Assembly (NCBI GenBank): GCA_014905825.1
Contig: JACGCN010000019.1
Location: forward strand, 930,001-994,000
Source: Lyophyllum atratum
Taxonomy: Eukaryota > Basidiomycota > Agaricomycetes > Agaricales > Lyophyllaceae
DNA length: 64,000 nt
Reading direction: 5' to 3'
Shown here: piece by piece, positions 42,416 through 53,884 of the stretch
How the letters are laid out: each line of letters starts with the position of its first letter
How positions within the stretch are numbered: position 1 is the stretch's first letter
The notes under the pieces: generated by a model
What the model was told of the DNA's origin: nothing
Databases searched by the model: none
What the model saw: the letters and a program-made list of their open reading frames with translations, nothing else
Made by a program: the position numbers and the translations under genes

Positions 42416-43349
42416 ATGAGATCATCCTTCTTTGCCATTCTTCTCGCTGCCCTCCCTCTCCTTGTTCAAGCGCTACCCGCATCCCAAGGTGGTGAGCATT
42501 TCGCCAGGAGTGACGGCTGGTTGTTTCGTCGGGGTGCGCCGAGCGACAAAGACTTGCTCCTTTCTTGCCCTGGTGCTGCGGGTACGTGTCCAGAATACTT
42601 CCATTCACCACCTTGAGCTCACCTACCACCCGTAGGCTCGCCCAATGTCCAGCGTGCGGACAGGTGCACACTGGTAATTGCACCATTCCATCATAACTCC
42701 AAAGCGCTTCTAATTCTTCTAAGATCAATATCGTCAATAATCCAGATGAGATCGTATTCAAGAACGTCGGTAACCCACAGCTCAAGTTCGTCACACTCCT
42801 TACCTGTATTTTGAGATAGTAACTGAGTAGCGTTGAAGTTGTGCTGGAGGAACTGGCCCCACAACTGTTACACTTGGTGGCTCCTCGACGGTTACGACGG
42901 AGACCAGTGTGAACGCAAATTTGGGCGCCAGCTTCGAGGGCATCAACATCGGTGGAGGAATATCCACCTCCGAATCTCATGCCGAGCAAACCTCAAACTT
43001 GACTAAGTACGATGTCCCGCCTGGGAGACAGGCCGTGTACACCGCTGGGTATACCTTCCACTCCCAGACAGGCAACATCGAAGTCAACTATGGAGATCGC
43101 GTAGGGGGCCACTACAAAGTAGGTCACCGCCTGGTATCAGGATATTAGTGGCATGTCTGACAGGTCATTCTGAATCAGTGGTTTACGGGCGTGACTGTGA
43201 CCAAGAAGACTCCCAACAATGACGCTGTGCCTCAGTACCAGGTCCATGAGACGAAGTGCGGTGAGGCGTCTTTATCCCTGCAATCTTTGCCGCGTTACCA
43301 AAAGTGTTTCCTAGGGACGGACCCCAACGATCTCAACAATAAGTCATAA
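42416..43349 (+). CDS. small secreted protein, tandem copy 2
   Basis: The start is MRSSFFAILLAALPLLVQAL, a signal peptide, followed by the same LFRRGAPSDKDLLLSCPGAA as copy 1. Later exons give RADRCTL, INIVNNPDEIVFKNVGNPQL, TTVTLGGSSTVTTETSVNAN, NIGGGISTSESHAEQTSN, PPGRQAVYTAGYTFHSQTGN, WFTGVTVTKKTPNNDAVPQY, and the end CGTDPNDLNNKS with TAA at 43347. As in copy 1, the middle exon reads LLTCILR and then TAG, and I find no phase-matching join to CAGGTGPTT. Both copies share this puzzle, so it is more likely an unusual intron than a random mutation. Differences between copies are largely conservative, which suggests both were under selection. Confidence 0.7.
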
Positions 43350-44068
43350 GCCCATTTTCTTCGCATGCCCGTCCATGATTATCGGACCCATATGTAGATC
43401 AGGCTCTGAATGAACGGTCTTTTGTCGGAAGGGGTACGAAAAAGGACGGCTGCTCGAAATTTGGAGGAAATGCTCCTGAGGGCTGCACATAGTCGTCGAG
43501 GTTTAAGCTTCTCCTCTGAATCCAAAGACTGCTCGATGAGGCCAAAATCAAATCGAGCAAGAGTGAAGAACAACACTGTTCAGTCGCGCGAAGCGTCGAT
43601 GCAGGCTGATCATGACCTTGACCGAATTTACGGGTCCGTCCTGGCCTGCCTCACGACGAGAGGCGCAGTAGAAGATGTTCTGGACCCATGAGTATTAGAA
43701 ATACAAACAAATATAATGTTAGCAAGGTATGAGACGCACTTTGGAGTTGTGGCGCAAGAATGATTCAATGGACAGTATGGACTCCATCACACAGTCGGGT
43801 TCATTGCCTCGGCCGGGACACATGACCCCACAGTCGGGGACAGTAAGGCCAACGAAGTCGGTTATCGTCGACTTTGTGATCGCAGATAGGTATCGGCGAC
43901 GATGTAGTGGAACGATGATTCTTGTGAAGCATAGAAAGCCCGGTGTTGTTCGCTGGACGACCACAAGAAACTAAGATCGCATGTGTCGACTGAAGCCTGA
44001 TATCCCAATCAAGGGAAAGAAAGGCAGGATGTATTGACAAGGACATGCGTGTGGTACACATCAGCATT
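43350..44068. other. 719-bp intergenic region
   Basis: It separates the TAA of secreted copy 2 from the CDC123 stop (minus strand). There are short open frames only, and nothing recognisable. Confidence 0.4.
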
Positions 44069-45365
44069 TCACTTGGCCATGCTTTCCCGAATCTCATCCT
44101 TCCAGATATCCGCAAACTCTTCGATATCCCGCCCACTACTCAGGCTCAGCGCTTCGAACGGCACCATGTTATGCTGATACGCCGGGGCATTGGATGTCGC
44201 AGCTGGATGAGCTCGAGAGTCGATGACTCGGAATTCTGGAAGCTGGGATGGCTCCGTGTCAGGGCTGGCGGTTGTGCCATCACTAGTCTGAGCAACAAGC
44301 AGTTCCGAAAGTTCCTCGTAGGTGAACAGGAGGGGGTCTGTACGGGGCGCGTAAGGGTTGAAGTCCAGAATGTGGCCGCGGGAAAGGTCGCGCGTGAGCA
44401 GAAAATCAAATACATCTTTAAACGGTGACGGTGAGATGCGACCGCAAGATGAGACCTGACCCTAACGTACAATCGGGGCTTGACTCCCAGTATTTCGAGT
44501 CTCGAATATTTGTTTCCCAGTACACCCGGACCACGGCGGCGATGGATGCATATATCGCGGGCTCGTTCAGGAATTGGTAGTAGTTGTTATCGCGCTGAGA
44601 AATACCTAGAGAGATGGTGTGCTCATCAGCCAAGGCCATTAAGATAAGGGTAACGACACGTACCGACAAGAATATTCTGGCGCACAAAGCAACGTAGCTC
44701 TCTGCTCCGGTCAATGGGGTACCACTTGCGCAAGACCAACTCTAAGTCATACGATGGAGGGCTGACTTCACAGCCTTCGAAGACACTGTCTACACTCAAA
44801 TCGTGCGTGACAAAATCGGAGGACTTGAGCAACATGTACACCTCTGCTGGCGAGGTGCATTTTAGAGGGGATGAAGAAGGGAGGATCCATGATGCGTCCT
44901 GAGATAGTTGATTAGTCCGACACCCATGACGACAACCACCAATCTACTGCAGACTCACTTTTGGAGAAGAAAAGTTGAGCTTAGGGAAGACAGCCCCGTA
45001 TTCTTTGATACAGTCCCGAATCCTAGCGTTTAGTTCTGGGAATGCGAACGACGGACGATCTTCGTCTTCGTCACTATCTTCATCATCAGAAAGCGAGCTT
45101 TCTGCGGGCCTGGAAGGAGTAGATCATGGGCTGAGCTAAGAGGTGGCACCTATAGATCAAGGGTCGCGACCAACACGTCTTCCGAGTCCTCTGGGACAAA
45201 AACTCCGTCAGCGTCAAGATAGTCTCGGAATTCTTGTGATAACGGTCGGATTATCGTCGACTTGATGCTGAGAGCCGAGAAGTGGGGATACCAAGAGGAA
45301 AACTGGAAGGAAAGGATGTAGGATGGTGTTTGGGGTGGGAAGAGAGATGGTTGTAGCGAAGACAT
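44069..45365 (-). CDS. CDC123: CDC123 (D123) translation-initiation assembly factor
   Basis: Cdc123 is an ATP-grasp-type protein that helps assemble eIF2 by binding its gamma subunit. The start MSSLQPSLF at 45365 precedes [20 protein letters not shown], the conserved N-terminus. Later exons show [65 protein letters not shown], and [19 protein letters not shown] near the end, then [13 protein letters not shown]. These are hallmark D123 motifs, including the R-CFV and D-FNP residues. The exon 1 donor is uncertain. The strong-looking TAG|GTGCCA would leave an in-frame stop, whereas GT|GTTGGT at 45174 restores frame (SEDV-PAESS) onto the acidic linker. An in-frame ATG at 45422 could extend the N-terminus. 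Confidence 0.92.
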
Positions 45366-45572
45366 TTGATATGTTGTGATTTGAATATTCACGATTGTAG
45401 CATTGAAGATGTTCGCGAACAAGGGTCATTTTAAGAAGGTATATCCAATACGGTAATCATTTTTAAGGAGGTATATCCAGTACTAATCCGAGTCCGCGGA
45501 TAGGTTTATCATACATAGAAATAAATTCAGCGACAACAGTAAATCCATCCAATATCCAGACTAGTATCCCCA

Positions 45573-47108
45573 TCAATGAGCAATCCTATGATTCCCCGCG
45601 GTGTATTCCTTGTGCCACCACTGTGCAGAACGGATAGATCAGTTTGGAACATACGAAAAGAAAATTCGTGACTTACCTCGACCATAAGTTTGACACCCTC
45701 CTCCACCCCGACGATAGGTTCATATCCCAATACCCGACGGGCCTTCTCAATATTGTACCACCGGTTCACGCAGCTGTAGGAAACCTTGAACCTTGTGAAT
45801 GTGGGCTCCTTGCCCATCATCCAAGCTGCATACTCCGATCCAGTGGCAGCCATCAATCCAACGGATTTGGAAAGTTTGGTATATTTTCGAGGCTGCCTGT
45901 GACCAGGGAAGAACGCATCGAGTTGATGCCAAACGGTTCGTGGGAAGTCCCAGAAGTAACATGGCTCGCCGTTTGTGATGAAGAAAGCCTGGCCTGCAAC
46001 TTGAAGAGGGGATATCTCAGGGTTGTATAGTTTTTCTCTATTGAGGGCATGATCGGATAATGGGTCGTAGCGGGTGCGAGTTACAGGACGGTCCGAGGTC
46101 TGGTTGGGATTGTTGAACGCCGCCAGGAGCTGTTCAGCATTGGGAGGGGGCGTGACATAGGGCCCCAGGGGGCGTGCTTTGCAGGTCGGGACACGATTGG
46201 TGCCAGTGGTGAGGCTGATTGGGGGCAGGGGACGGCTAACCAGGTCCTGCTCTGTCGGAATGAGCGGGCTAACTTCATCCGCGACGGCTGGGAGCTTTTC
46301 CAATACACTAAGAGGTGGTGCAGGCGGAGCAGTTTCTAGTTTATCGGCAGCAATAACGTGAGCACGAGCAACATTGCCGACGTATGTCCAGTCGAACATA
46401 TTCGTGTTGTCGCCAATCTGAAAGTGGGTCTGGTTACGCTCATAGACTGCATAAAGGCCTGCCATCACTTGACGGTCACCAGGTCTGGAATAGATTATAA
46501 GCGAAATGCCGAGTATGAGAATTAAGTGATTGCGCGCACCCGAAAATGCCAGCAGGTCGAAGAGCGACGGTCAACAAACCGCCCTTGCCGTTGGCGGCCA
46601 GAACGACGGCCTCGGCTTTAGCTTTAGAGTCGTTGTACGAGTCGAGAGGAATTTCCGGGGCAGGCAAACGTTCGTCAATGTTGACGAGGTCACCCCCGTT
46701 GAATACAACTCCTGCCGAGCTGGTGTACACGAGTTTGCGTACTCCTGTCTCAACGGCTGCTGCAATTATCGCTTTCGTTCCATCGACGTTTACTCTGAAG
46801 TACAACGTAGGATTGTTGAGAGTGGCTGGAGGCGAAGCTGTGTGTATTATGCAAGTGGTACCACTCTGTCAATATGGCGTCAGTCTACCTGGGAGCATAG
46901 GGGCGGGGTTGGTACACACCTTTCGAAGAGCATCAGCCACCTGCGCCTGGTCAGTTATGTCAGCTGAGTAGAACGGCACGTCGTGATACCGCTGGACGAG
47001 ATCCAACGCTGCCACGGTGTCGCCACGGTCCCGGAGTTGCTGGACGATGTGTCTGCCGAGGAACCCGCTTCCTCCAATTACGAGATAGATGTCTTTGGAC
47101 GGCGACAT
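45573..47108 (-). CDS. ERG26: ERG26-type sterol-4-alpha-carboxylate 3-dehydrogenase (decarboxylating)
   Basis: Erg26 is the NAD(P)-dependent 3-beta-HSD-family enzyme of C4 demethylation in ergosterol synthesis, at the ER. Exon 1 (47108-46920) begins MSPSKDIYLVIGGSGFLGRH, the Gly-rich Rossmann motif. Exon 2 starts SGTTCIIHTASPPATLNNPT and has VYTSSAGVVFNG. The catalytic Y-x-x-x-K is in LDSYNDSKAKAEAVV. Exon 3 starts PGDRQVMAGLYAVYERNQTH and includes FDWTYVGNVARAHVIAA, a Pro-rich insert of roughly 80 residues, and GQAFFITNGEP. The last exon ends GNHRIAH. The insert between NVARAH and GQAFFITNGEP is the main difference from yeast. The start is 191 bp from the divergent borealin gene. Confidence 0.9.
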
Positions 47109-47299
47109 TGACAGATTATACGTTTGGGAGAAGGATTCTCCTGGCTAAGATAGAATCTGAGGAAAGTGGAAGTTGCAAGGAAAGGCCTGCTGTCGAACGA
47201 CTTATTTAAAATTAATATTATTTTCCAAATTCGCATAAACGCGTCGCACGTGATGTCCCTTTTCGGCGCGTTGACGGTGCCTTAAACAACCACCGCAAC
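47109..47299. promoter_or_regulatory. 191-bp shared promoter between ERG26 and the borealin gene
   Basis: Two divergent start codons lie 191 bp apart. The sequence holds an AT-rich core (TTATTTAAAATTAATATTAT) at about 47.20 kb. It also holds CGCGTCGCACGTGATG at about 47.24 kb, with a perfect CACGTG E-box-like core. No other element is obvious. Confidence 0.5.
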
Positions 47300-48857
47300 A
47301 TGCTCAACCACCTAATGGATCTCCCCCACTCGGCCAGAAGATACACACATGAAGAGAAGCAGCACCTTCTGGCTAACCTCGGCATTGAAGGTACACAAAT
47401 GCCTAACGGGCTGGCTAATAATTTTGAGGCTCATCGGATTTTACGCAGTCGCACACCGCACTCAGCAATTCGAATCATGGCTCGCAGATCGGCTCGAAAA
47501 CTTTAACATGCACCAGGAGGGTCAGGTCTCCCGAATACCCAAGCAAGTTCGCAATATGACGATGCGTGAGTTTGGTGAAAAGTACAACGGCAACGTACAG
47601 GCGGCGCTTAGAGGATTTCAGAAGGAGAAATTCGGTGGTGAAGCGTCCCTTGGAGAATTTGACAAGGATGCGAGGAAGAGAAAATGGGTTGCAAGTCAAG
47701 AAGGAGCTACAGATGGGAAGGATCATGAACCCAAAGCGCCTAAGAACGGTCAGCATTCTCAACTTATTCTTTCACCCATCTCTCAAAAGTCTTCATATGC
47801 CACAGCACGTCTCACCAATGTGGCGACGCCGAAAAAAGCAGGGTCTTCTACTGGGCCTGGTACAGCGCAGCGTGCGCGCCTTCTAGCGACTGTAAGGACC
47901 CCGGGTAGTGTGCGTACTCCACTTTCTGTTGATGCGTGTTCATGCTACTAATTCCTGCAATAACAGTCACGTACAATGGGGCGCGTTCCTTCTTCCTCAA
48001 GTCCTCAGAAATCCCGGGCGCCATTTGGCAGCAACATCGGCTCCTCGTTACATCAACCGCGCCACCCATTGCGACCTACATCTCCGGCTAAACCACCAAT
48101 AAGCCGGTCGCGTGTACCATCAAGCTCGACGTTCAACCCCGAGCTGCCTCCGAAGACCCCTAAATATCCCAGCGGTCTACAACCACTGCCACCTACAACT
48201 GCACTGCGGTTACCGAGACGAGATGAGAGCATGCTCAGTGTGAATGGATCACCCCTTGCCAACCCATATGAATTCGGCATGGGTTGGCTCAAGGGTATGG
48301 AGATGGCGGAAGCCGACACCGAGAATGAAGATGGAGATGATGCAGGTCTCACGAACGGGAACGGCCTCACGGTGCCTCGAACACTAAAACGAACGAAGAG
48401 TAGTATTATGATTCGACGCGACCCGTCTGTCGCCTTCCCTCAGCACCTCACCAAAGATGAAGGACTCCATTCTCGGACGAACTCGCAGGCTAGTATGTTC
48501 ACGGCGTTCTCTCAACCCCCTTCATCCTCCCACTCGCGAGAAAACTCCTTGCAGCCGCAACCGCACTCACAGCCAACTCCCCTAGCACAACCCCTCTACC
48601 CTTCTCAGTTCCCCTCATCTCACTCTCAGCCCAATTCGACCACAACTCCGGGACCCATCCGGGCTCATACTCGCTCATTCTCAGCGCGGGTCGCGATTCC
48701 CACCAAGGATGGGCATCTCCTCGAATTTGATCCGCTCCTGACCTCGCCAGGAGAGATAGATGCATTAGAGGGTATCTCAGATAGTGCGAAGAAGCAGGCA
48801 CGGATGGAGATGTCACGCCTGGTGCAAGCCACTATGGACAAGTGGAAGATTGATTAG
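47300..48857 (+). CDS. borealin-type protein (Nbl1/Borealin N-terminal domain)
   Basis: Exons 47300-47390, 47449-47891 and 47967-48857 give 474 residues. The first intron joins HLLANLGIE to VAHRTQQFESWLADRLENF. The N-terminal helical part (THEEKQHLLANL..RTQQFESW..QVSRIPKQVRNMTMREFGEK) resembles the Nbl1/Borealin N-terminal region, which bundles with survivin and INCENP in the chromosomal passenger complex. Such proteins act at inner centromeres with Aurora B. The middle is Ser/Pro-rich (phosphorylation-prone). The last part, VAIPTKDGHLLEFDPLLTSP, then KKQARMEMSRLVQATMDKWK, looks conserved and helical. The second donor is ACT|GTAAGG; the later open frame through 47951 is intron. Confidence 0.75.
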
Positions 48858-49762
48858 ATTGGCTGTGGCACCATCCACTCTTCGTTTTCGCTGTCATCTG
48901 AATTGCTTGAGCATGCCCCATTACCCATCGGACGCTGTATCTTCTAACAATTATAAATTGTACCACTTTTAATTTGAGAACTAAGCATAAAAGACTTGAT
49001 TCAGTAAAACTGTGTGATCAGTTTCTAAGGTAATCGGTTGAACGGGCCAGATAGTTGCTTCAACTGAACTGCCAGCAGATAGTGTAGTTACGTCCTTGCG
49101 TGTTCAGCCAACATCTTAGAAGTAGCCTCAAAAGACACGGGCCAAAAAGTGTCCCAGTATACCCTGAGCTACCCTGAGTATCCGGAGAAGCGCAATGAAC
49201 GGAGTAGGCCTGCCACAGGCGATCCATTCAGCTGCTAGAGTGTTTGCCACCCTTGGGGAGTCCCTTTGTCACCTGGCAATATCCAACTTCGGTTACCCCG
49301 GCAATAGGCCTGCATACCCACAATTTTCTTAAGTCGAGAACCTTCGCGCATTGAAACGGGAGGAGATGGACAGATTTTTCGCTCGACCATAGTTTGCCAA
49401 GTTAAAATGGATTGAGGTATCGGGCTGCCAGTGAAGAAAGAGGCAACGCGCTGGATTAGACAGTAGTTGCCAGGGTGTGTAGGGTGTGGGACTGTCGTGT
49501 CTCGCAGCTATGCTAGGCATCAAATGAGTGGTGGAAGATTGAATTTGTTATTCTATAACCGCTAGAGAGTAATTGTGACGTATCCTATCCTGTCCACCTG
49601 CTCCTTCAAATAGGATTCTTGATTCCTTGAGGTTAAGCGATCATGCATCAGCTCATAGACGTTCGATGACACAGGAGCCAACGACAAGCGGTGGTTTCGT
49701 TGTTGCATCCCATTGCTAGATGGCTTCCAGTCCGTCAAGCGGCGTAGCATTCACCGAATAAA
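48858..49762. other. 905-bp convergent intergenic region
   Basis: It lies between the stops of the borealin gene (plus) and POP1 (minus). There are no open frames above about 65 codons and no RNA gene was recognised. The direct dinucleotide-like repeat TACCCTGAGCTACCCTGAG occurs near 49.16 kb. Confidence 0.4.
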
Positions 49763-52700
49763 TCAAGTCGCCAAAATTTCTATGTATGCGACGCGACATC
49801 GCTGACCATTTCCGTTGCGTACTTTGACCATCAGTGGTGGGTACGGCGAGGTTGTATTTGTACGTAATCTGGGAAAACGGGAATGGTTAGTTAGAGTCAC
49901 CAGGATATATCTACTGGGCAGCTCACCTCTGGCTCTGCTCTTGTAATGCCAGATATTTGACGAGAGGCATTGCACCAATACCAAAGCCCCGACCTTGTGA
50001 CAAAGAAAAGTGCCCAGTGGTGAGGCGGCCGATTATAGAAGATTCCGGAGGAACGATTTCCGATAACTGCACAGCTCATCAAGGACTGGTCAAGAAGCAA
50101 TAGATGGAGAAACTCGCCTCGACCTCTTCCGGATTTTCCATATCAAGAGCAACTTTCGGGTCCCTGGGGTTGCGCAAGACCTTCTCCCACCTCTTTGCCT
50201 CGTTATCATCTACAGAATAAACGATGGCAAGGTCCTCTGGATCACCGCGTTTGCACATCTCGACTCTGACGGATACTAGAGCCCCTTTCATGAGGTCATC
50301 CGCCTTAACAGAGGGATTCAACTGTTCATGACCTCGTTTCGCCCGTAGTCGATTGATCTCTTGCATTAACCCAGCACCATGGTTGAAGAGCTTCGATATG
50401 TTGGAAAGGACAAGAGGGACTTCACTCCCTCGCAGTAACCAGACCTTAGGACCAATTTCGGTTGCTGCTTGGGTAGCTAGCTGTTCCCTCTCTGTTGTCA
50501 CCAAACCGCCATCCTCAATCTCCTCCACTTCATCGGAAACATGTTTACGGCTTGGGAAGCCAAGAATAGCCTCCCAATCGGCTTTCCACGGGAGGCTCGT
50601 TCCCAGTTTTTCGAAATTGGGCCGCTTCGCTGGGGGTTTCCTCTCCCATTTTGCCTGCTCTTCCTTTTCTCGCGTCGACGCGTATGTCTGATATCCGGTG
50701 GAGGTTGGAAGGTCGCGGGGGAAGTATGGTGTCCCTGCTTCGAATGCCTGCGTTTGCCGCTCGCGCTGTCCACCGACACGCGTACCGGTAAACGTGAGGG
50801 AGCTGAAGAAAGCCATAGACCAGCCGGCGGGGACGATTAGAGTCCAGCCGTGGATTCCCTGAGTCTTGGAATCTGGCCTCTCGAGCGAACGCTGGATAAG
50901 AAGAACTGGGATGCGATCGTCCTGCCTCCCAGGGGTGAGGTGTGTTCCAGGAATCAAAAGCTGTGGAAATTTCTCGTTTCAGTGGACGGCATAACACGAA
51001 TAGAGACTAGTGGTACTTTCGATCGACGCTCATCCAAATCCTTTTTTTTGTAGCGAGGATTTGCTAAAGATTCTCTAGTAGTCTCATCCCAGACCTCGCT
51101 CTGGGCTAGCTGGGCTGAAGGGATAACGGTGTTTGCCACCCTGTAATCCGATGATGGGGCTTGGACCGTGGCATTTTTCGGTGGAAATCTACGAAAATAA
51201 TGAGTATGCGGTAAATGTAAGAGGCACAAAAACTTACTTGAGACGCGGGTCTGCAACTTTAAACCCTACGACTAATCCACGACCCAGCTCTGCAGACGTT
51301 TGCACATTCGTCAAACGAGACCAGAACTGAATGACCATCTTGTTAATAATCACTTGAGGCGAAGTCAGCGTAGTACATACCGCCTTGAAGTCTACCCGTT
51401 GATCCTGAGGTATAGGACTCAAAGCACCCCTCAAAACTTGGTTTGACTTTGGTCCCATGATCTCAAATGCATTGACCTGCCCTCTTAAATCTGCGATTTC
51501 AACTTCAAACTTCTTTTCTCCGTTTCCAGATTTCTCAGCATCGAGTACCAGTGATGTGGACGTCTGGAGAGAGGACAAGACATCCGCATAGGAGGAGGGG
51601 TGCGTTCGTAACCAAATTACTCTGGTTGTCTCGGGGCTGGGTGCAAGAGCAGGCGTGTGCTCCTTCTCCTTCTCCTTCCCTTTCGTTTTCATTCCACGCT
51701 TTCGAGTCTGATTACGCGTTTCGGGAGCACCGTCCTGTTGGCCAGCATTTTCCGAAGGTTCTACGGTTATGTTCGAATTAGAGGGCAAGGCCTTCCAGAT
51801 TATGGTAATAGGGGAAATGAGATCGAATGGAAAAGACCCAGGCTTGTAGATATACGTCTCCAGGACACGGGAACCGGCGGTATACCTAGAACAGACATGA
51901 AAGCCTAGCAAAAAATTGAGTCTATCGAGAACTACCTTTTCGATCCTGGGCCTGGGCCATGGGGGTCACAGCAATTGTCTAGGATTTTCTTGAGAAGAAA
52001 TTCAGGCCCCTTGAGCTCAATGAGCGAATAATAGGATGCATCGTGAAGGATCGATCCATGAATTGAGGCTCTATGCGATGGACGAAATGCTTTTTCAGTG
52101 GGGTGGATTGCCTAATGGGCTGTCAGCGTATGTAGAGCATCTATCAAGAAAAGGCATACGAGTCTGTATCCCCACATGTTCTCCATTTTCATTCGCTTTG
52201 CGTGCCATATATGTGTCTCAAGCCAAAGTTTATCCCCTAAACAATGATTTCTTAGTATGCCGAATCGTCAGAAATTACAGGGGACGAACGTTGTCGTCTG
52301 GCGAATAGCTCTGTTCGTTTCAGGCGCTTGTTTTTTTCCTAATCTTGACGTCGGGCGACCCAACGCCTTCTTGCGAACAGGGTCCATCTGGGTAAGTCTT
52401 AGGGTCTGCGATCTCAGAGACGTGGAACTGATAATTTGATAGGTACCTCTGCACGAGCCTTTTCGCGAAGTCGAAGAGGAACCCGGCGCACATCATGACT
52501 AGCTGCCCTTCGACGTAAATGACGAGGAAGAGCCTGCCATGCTCTAGATGTCGAGCTTGCACTAAATAGCGGATTATTTATTACATTCAACAGAAGCACA
52601 TACACCGACTCGCCTGGCATTTTTCATAGCAGTATGCATAGCGTTAATCTCGAAGGCTCGGGCCTGCCGTTGCAAAATCAGATCATAGTGGTTATGACAT

Positions 52701-52978
52701 CGAATTGATGTCGTACCTCTGAGAACTTCTCGACGTCAATGGTACTTGGAAGACCACGCAGACCTGAAATAGTATGTTTTAATGTACTGGATATTAGACC
52801 ATAGCAATTTATATCTCACTGTTAACGCCTGGTTTGGATGAGGGTCCTGCTATGGCATTCTCTGAGAAAGATACGGTTTTCACAGCTTGCACCGCGATTG
52901 TTCGTGCGATAGCCATCTTTTGCTTCTTCTTCTCGCGTCCTGTAAGCTCTTCTACCCCGCCCTTGCGTTTGGAAGCCA
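49763..52978 (-). CDS. POP1: RNase P/MRP subunit Pop1
   Basis: Pop1 is the largest protein of RNase P and RNase MRP, needed for tRNA 5' processing and rRNA maturation in the nucleus. Upstream exons give MASKRKGGVEELTGREKKKQ, then GLRGLPSTIDVEKFSEARAF with EINAMHTAMKNAR and STSRAWQALPRHLRRRAASH, the Pop1 N-terminal signature. Middle exons show DASYYSLIELKGPEFLLKKI and VIWLRTHPSSYADVL. The POPLD domain is RIPVLLIQRSLE..GWTLIVPAGWSMAFFSSL and RVGGQRERQTQAFEAGTPYF. The C-terminal part reads ESSIIGRLTTGHFSLSQGRG, joined by an AG|A split to LRTNTTSPYPP, then VKVRNGNGQRCRVAYIEILA. The stop is at 49763. Exon order is fully consistent. Confidence 0.94.
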
Positions 52979-53154
52979 TAGTCGTCCACTGATGCGGTCC
53001 TTTGTCGTCACTGGTGACAACGGTGGTCAACGAAATTGAGTATTGGAAGTCACGTGCCTTGCGGTGATATGACCGCAACGCGGCAACTTGGAATCAACTT
53101 GAACTGAGCGCCCGACCCGTGTTTGGTGTACCCTGGACTCCAGCAGCATCGGCA
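52979..53154. promoter_or_regulatory. 176-bp shared promoter between POP1 and the mitochondrial-type gene
   Basis: The two divergent ATGs lie 176 bp apart (52978 minus, 53155 plus). No clear TATA box is present, as is common in housekeeping promoters. A GTG codon at 53119 is in frame upstream of the plus-strand ATG but is unlikely to be the start. Confidence 0.45.
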
Positions 53155-53884
53155 ATGGCATCTTTACGCTGTCTGTCTGCTACTCGCACTCTTCCACGCT
53201 ATACCCAAACCCGTCTTTTCTCAAACGCTCGTATTTTGAGAGATGAGGCCACCGGGAACCTTGGAACAGTGCAAGTACAGAAGAAACCCGTTGGTGGTTT
53301 CCGTGGAGGGTGATTCAAGACCTGTTGTTGCATCTCAACGTGTTCTCACATTCCTACCAGGATTTTTGGATTCTTATTTGGCTTCTCGCTTGCTTCCTCA
53401 TTCGCCGCATACCACTTGTTAGAAGAGTATCAACAAGCTTCAGCAGCACTACAGGCCAGCGTCGAAACGTTGCAGATTAATACAGAAAAGGTCATCCCCT
53501 CATTGCTCCCAGCCCCAGGTCCTGTGCTTATACCTTGTGGTGCGCAGATATCCGCACACGTACGAAGAATAGAGGCCGTCGAAAAGGACCTCAAGGCCCT
53601 CGGTCAAGCGTCCGCTTCAAAAGAGGACGTCGCTCGAGTTCGCGCGGAGACTAAGAAACTTCTTGACGGTTTACACGTCGGTTAGTATATCAGACCTTTA
53701 CACGATTCTCATGTGAAGTTAACTCGTCCTTTTCACACAGAATTTTTAGATCTGCGCTCGCACGTTTGGGGCATACGTGGGTTAAACGTATTACCCTTGG
53801 CTTGAATGTGGCTGATCATCTTGTGGTTTAGAACAAGATCTCCAAGCACTGTCAAAGAAAAACTCGACAACCGTTCGAATCTAA
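53155..53884 (+). CDS. mitochondrial-type single-pass coiled-coil protein, unknown function
   Basis: The start MASLRCLSATRTLPRYTQTR, with SNARILRDEA after it, looks like a mitochondrial presequence: Arg/Ser/Leu-rich and free of acids. The join GG|G gives GIFGFLFGFSLASSFAAYHL, a glycine-zipper-like membrane helix. A coiled coil follows: EEYQQASAALQASVETLQI, SAHVRRIEAVEKDLKALG, ASKEDVARVRAETKKLLDGL. Last exons give EFLDLRSHVWGI joined to QQDLQALSKKNSTTVRI, with the stop at 53882-53884. The intron at 53491-53547 is 57 nt and contains no stop, so its retention would add 19 residues in frame. The architecture suggests an inner-membrane organiser, but I recognise no named family. Confidence 0.7.
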
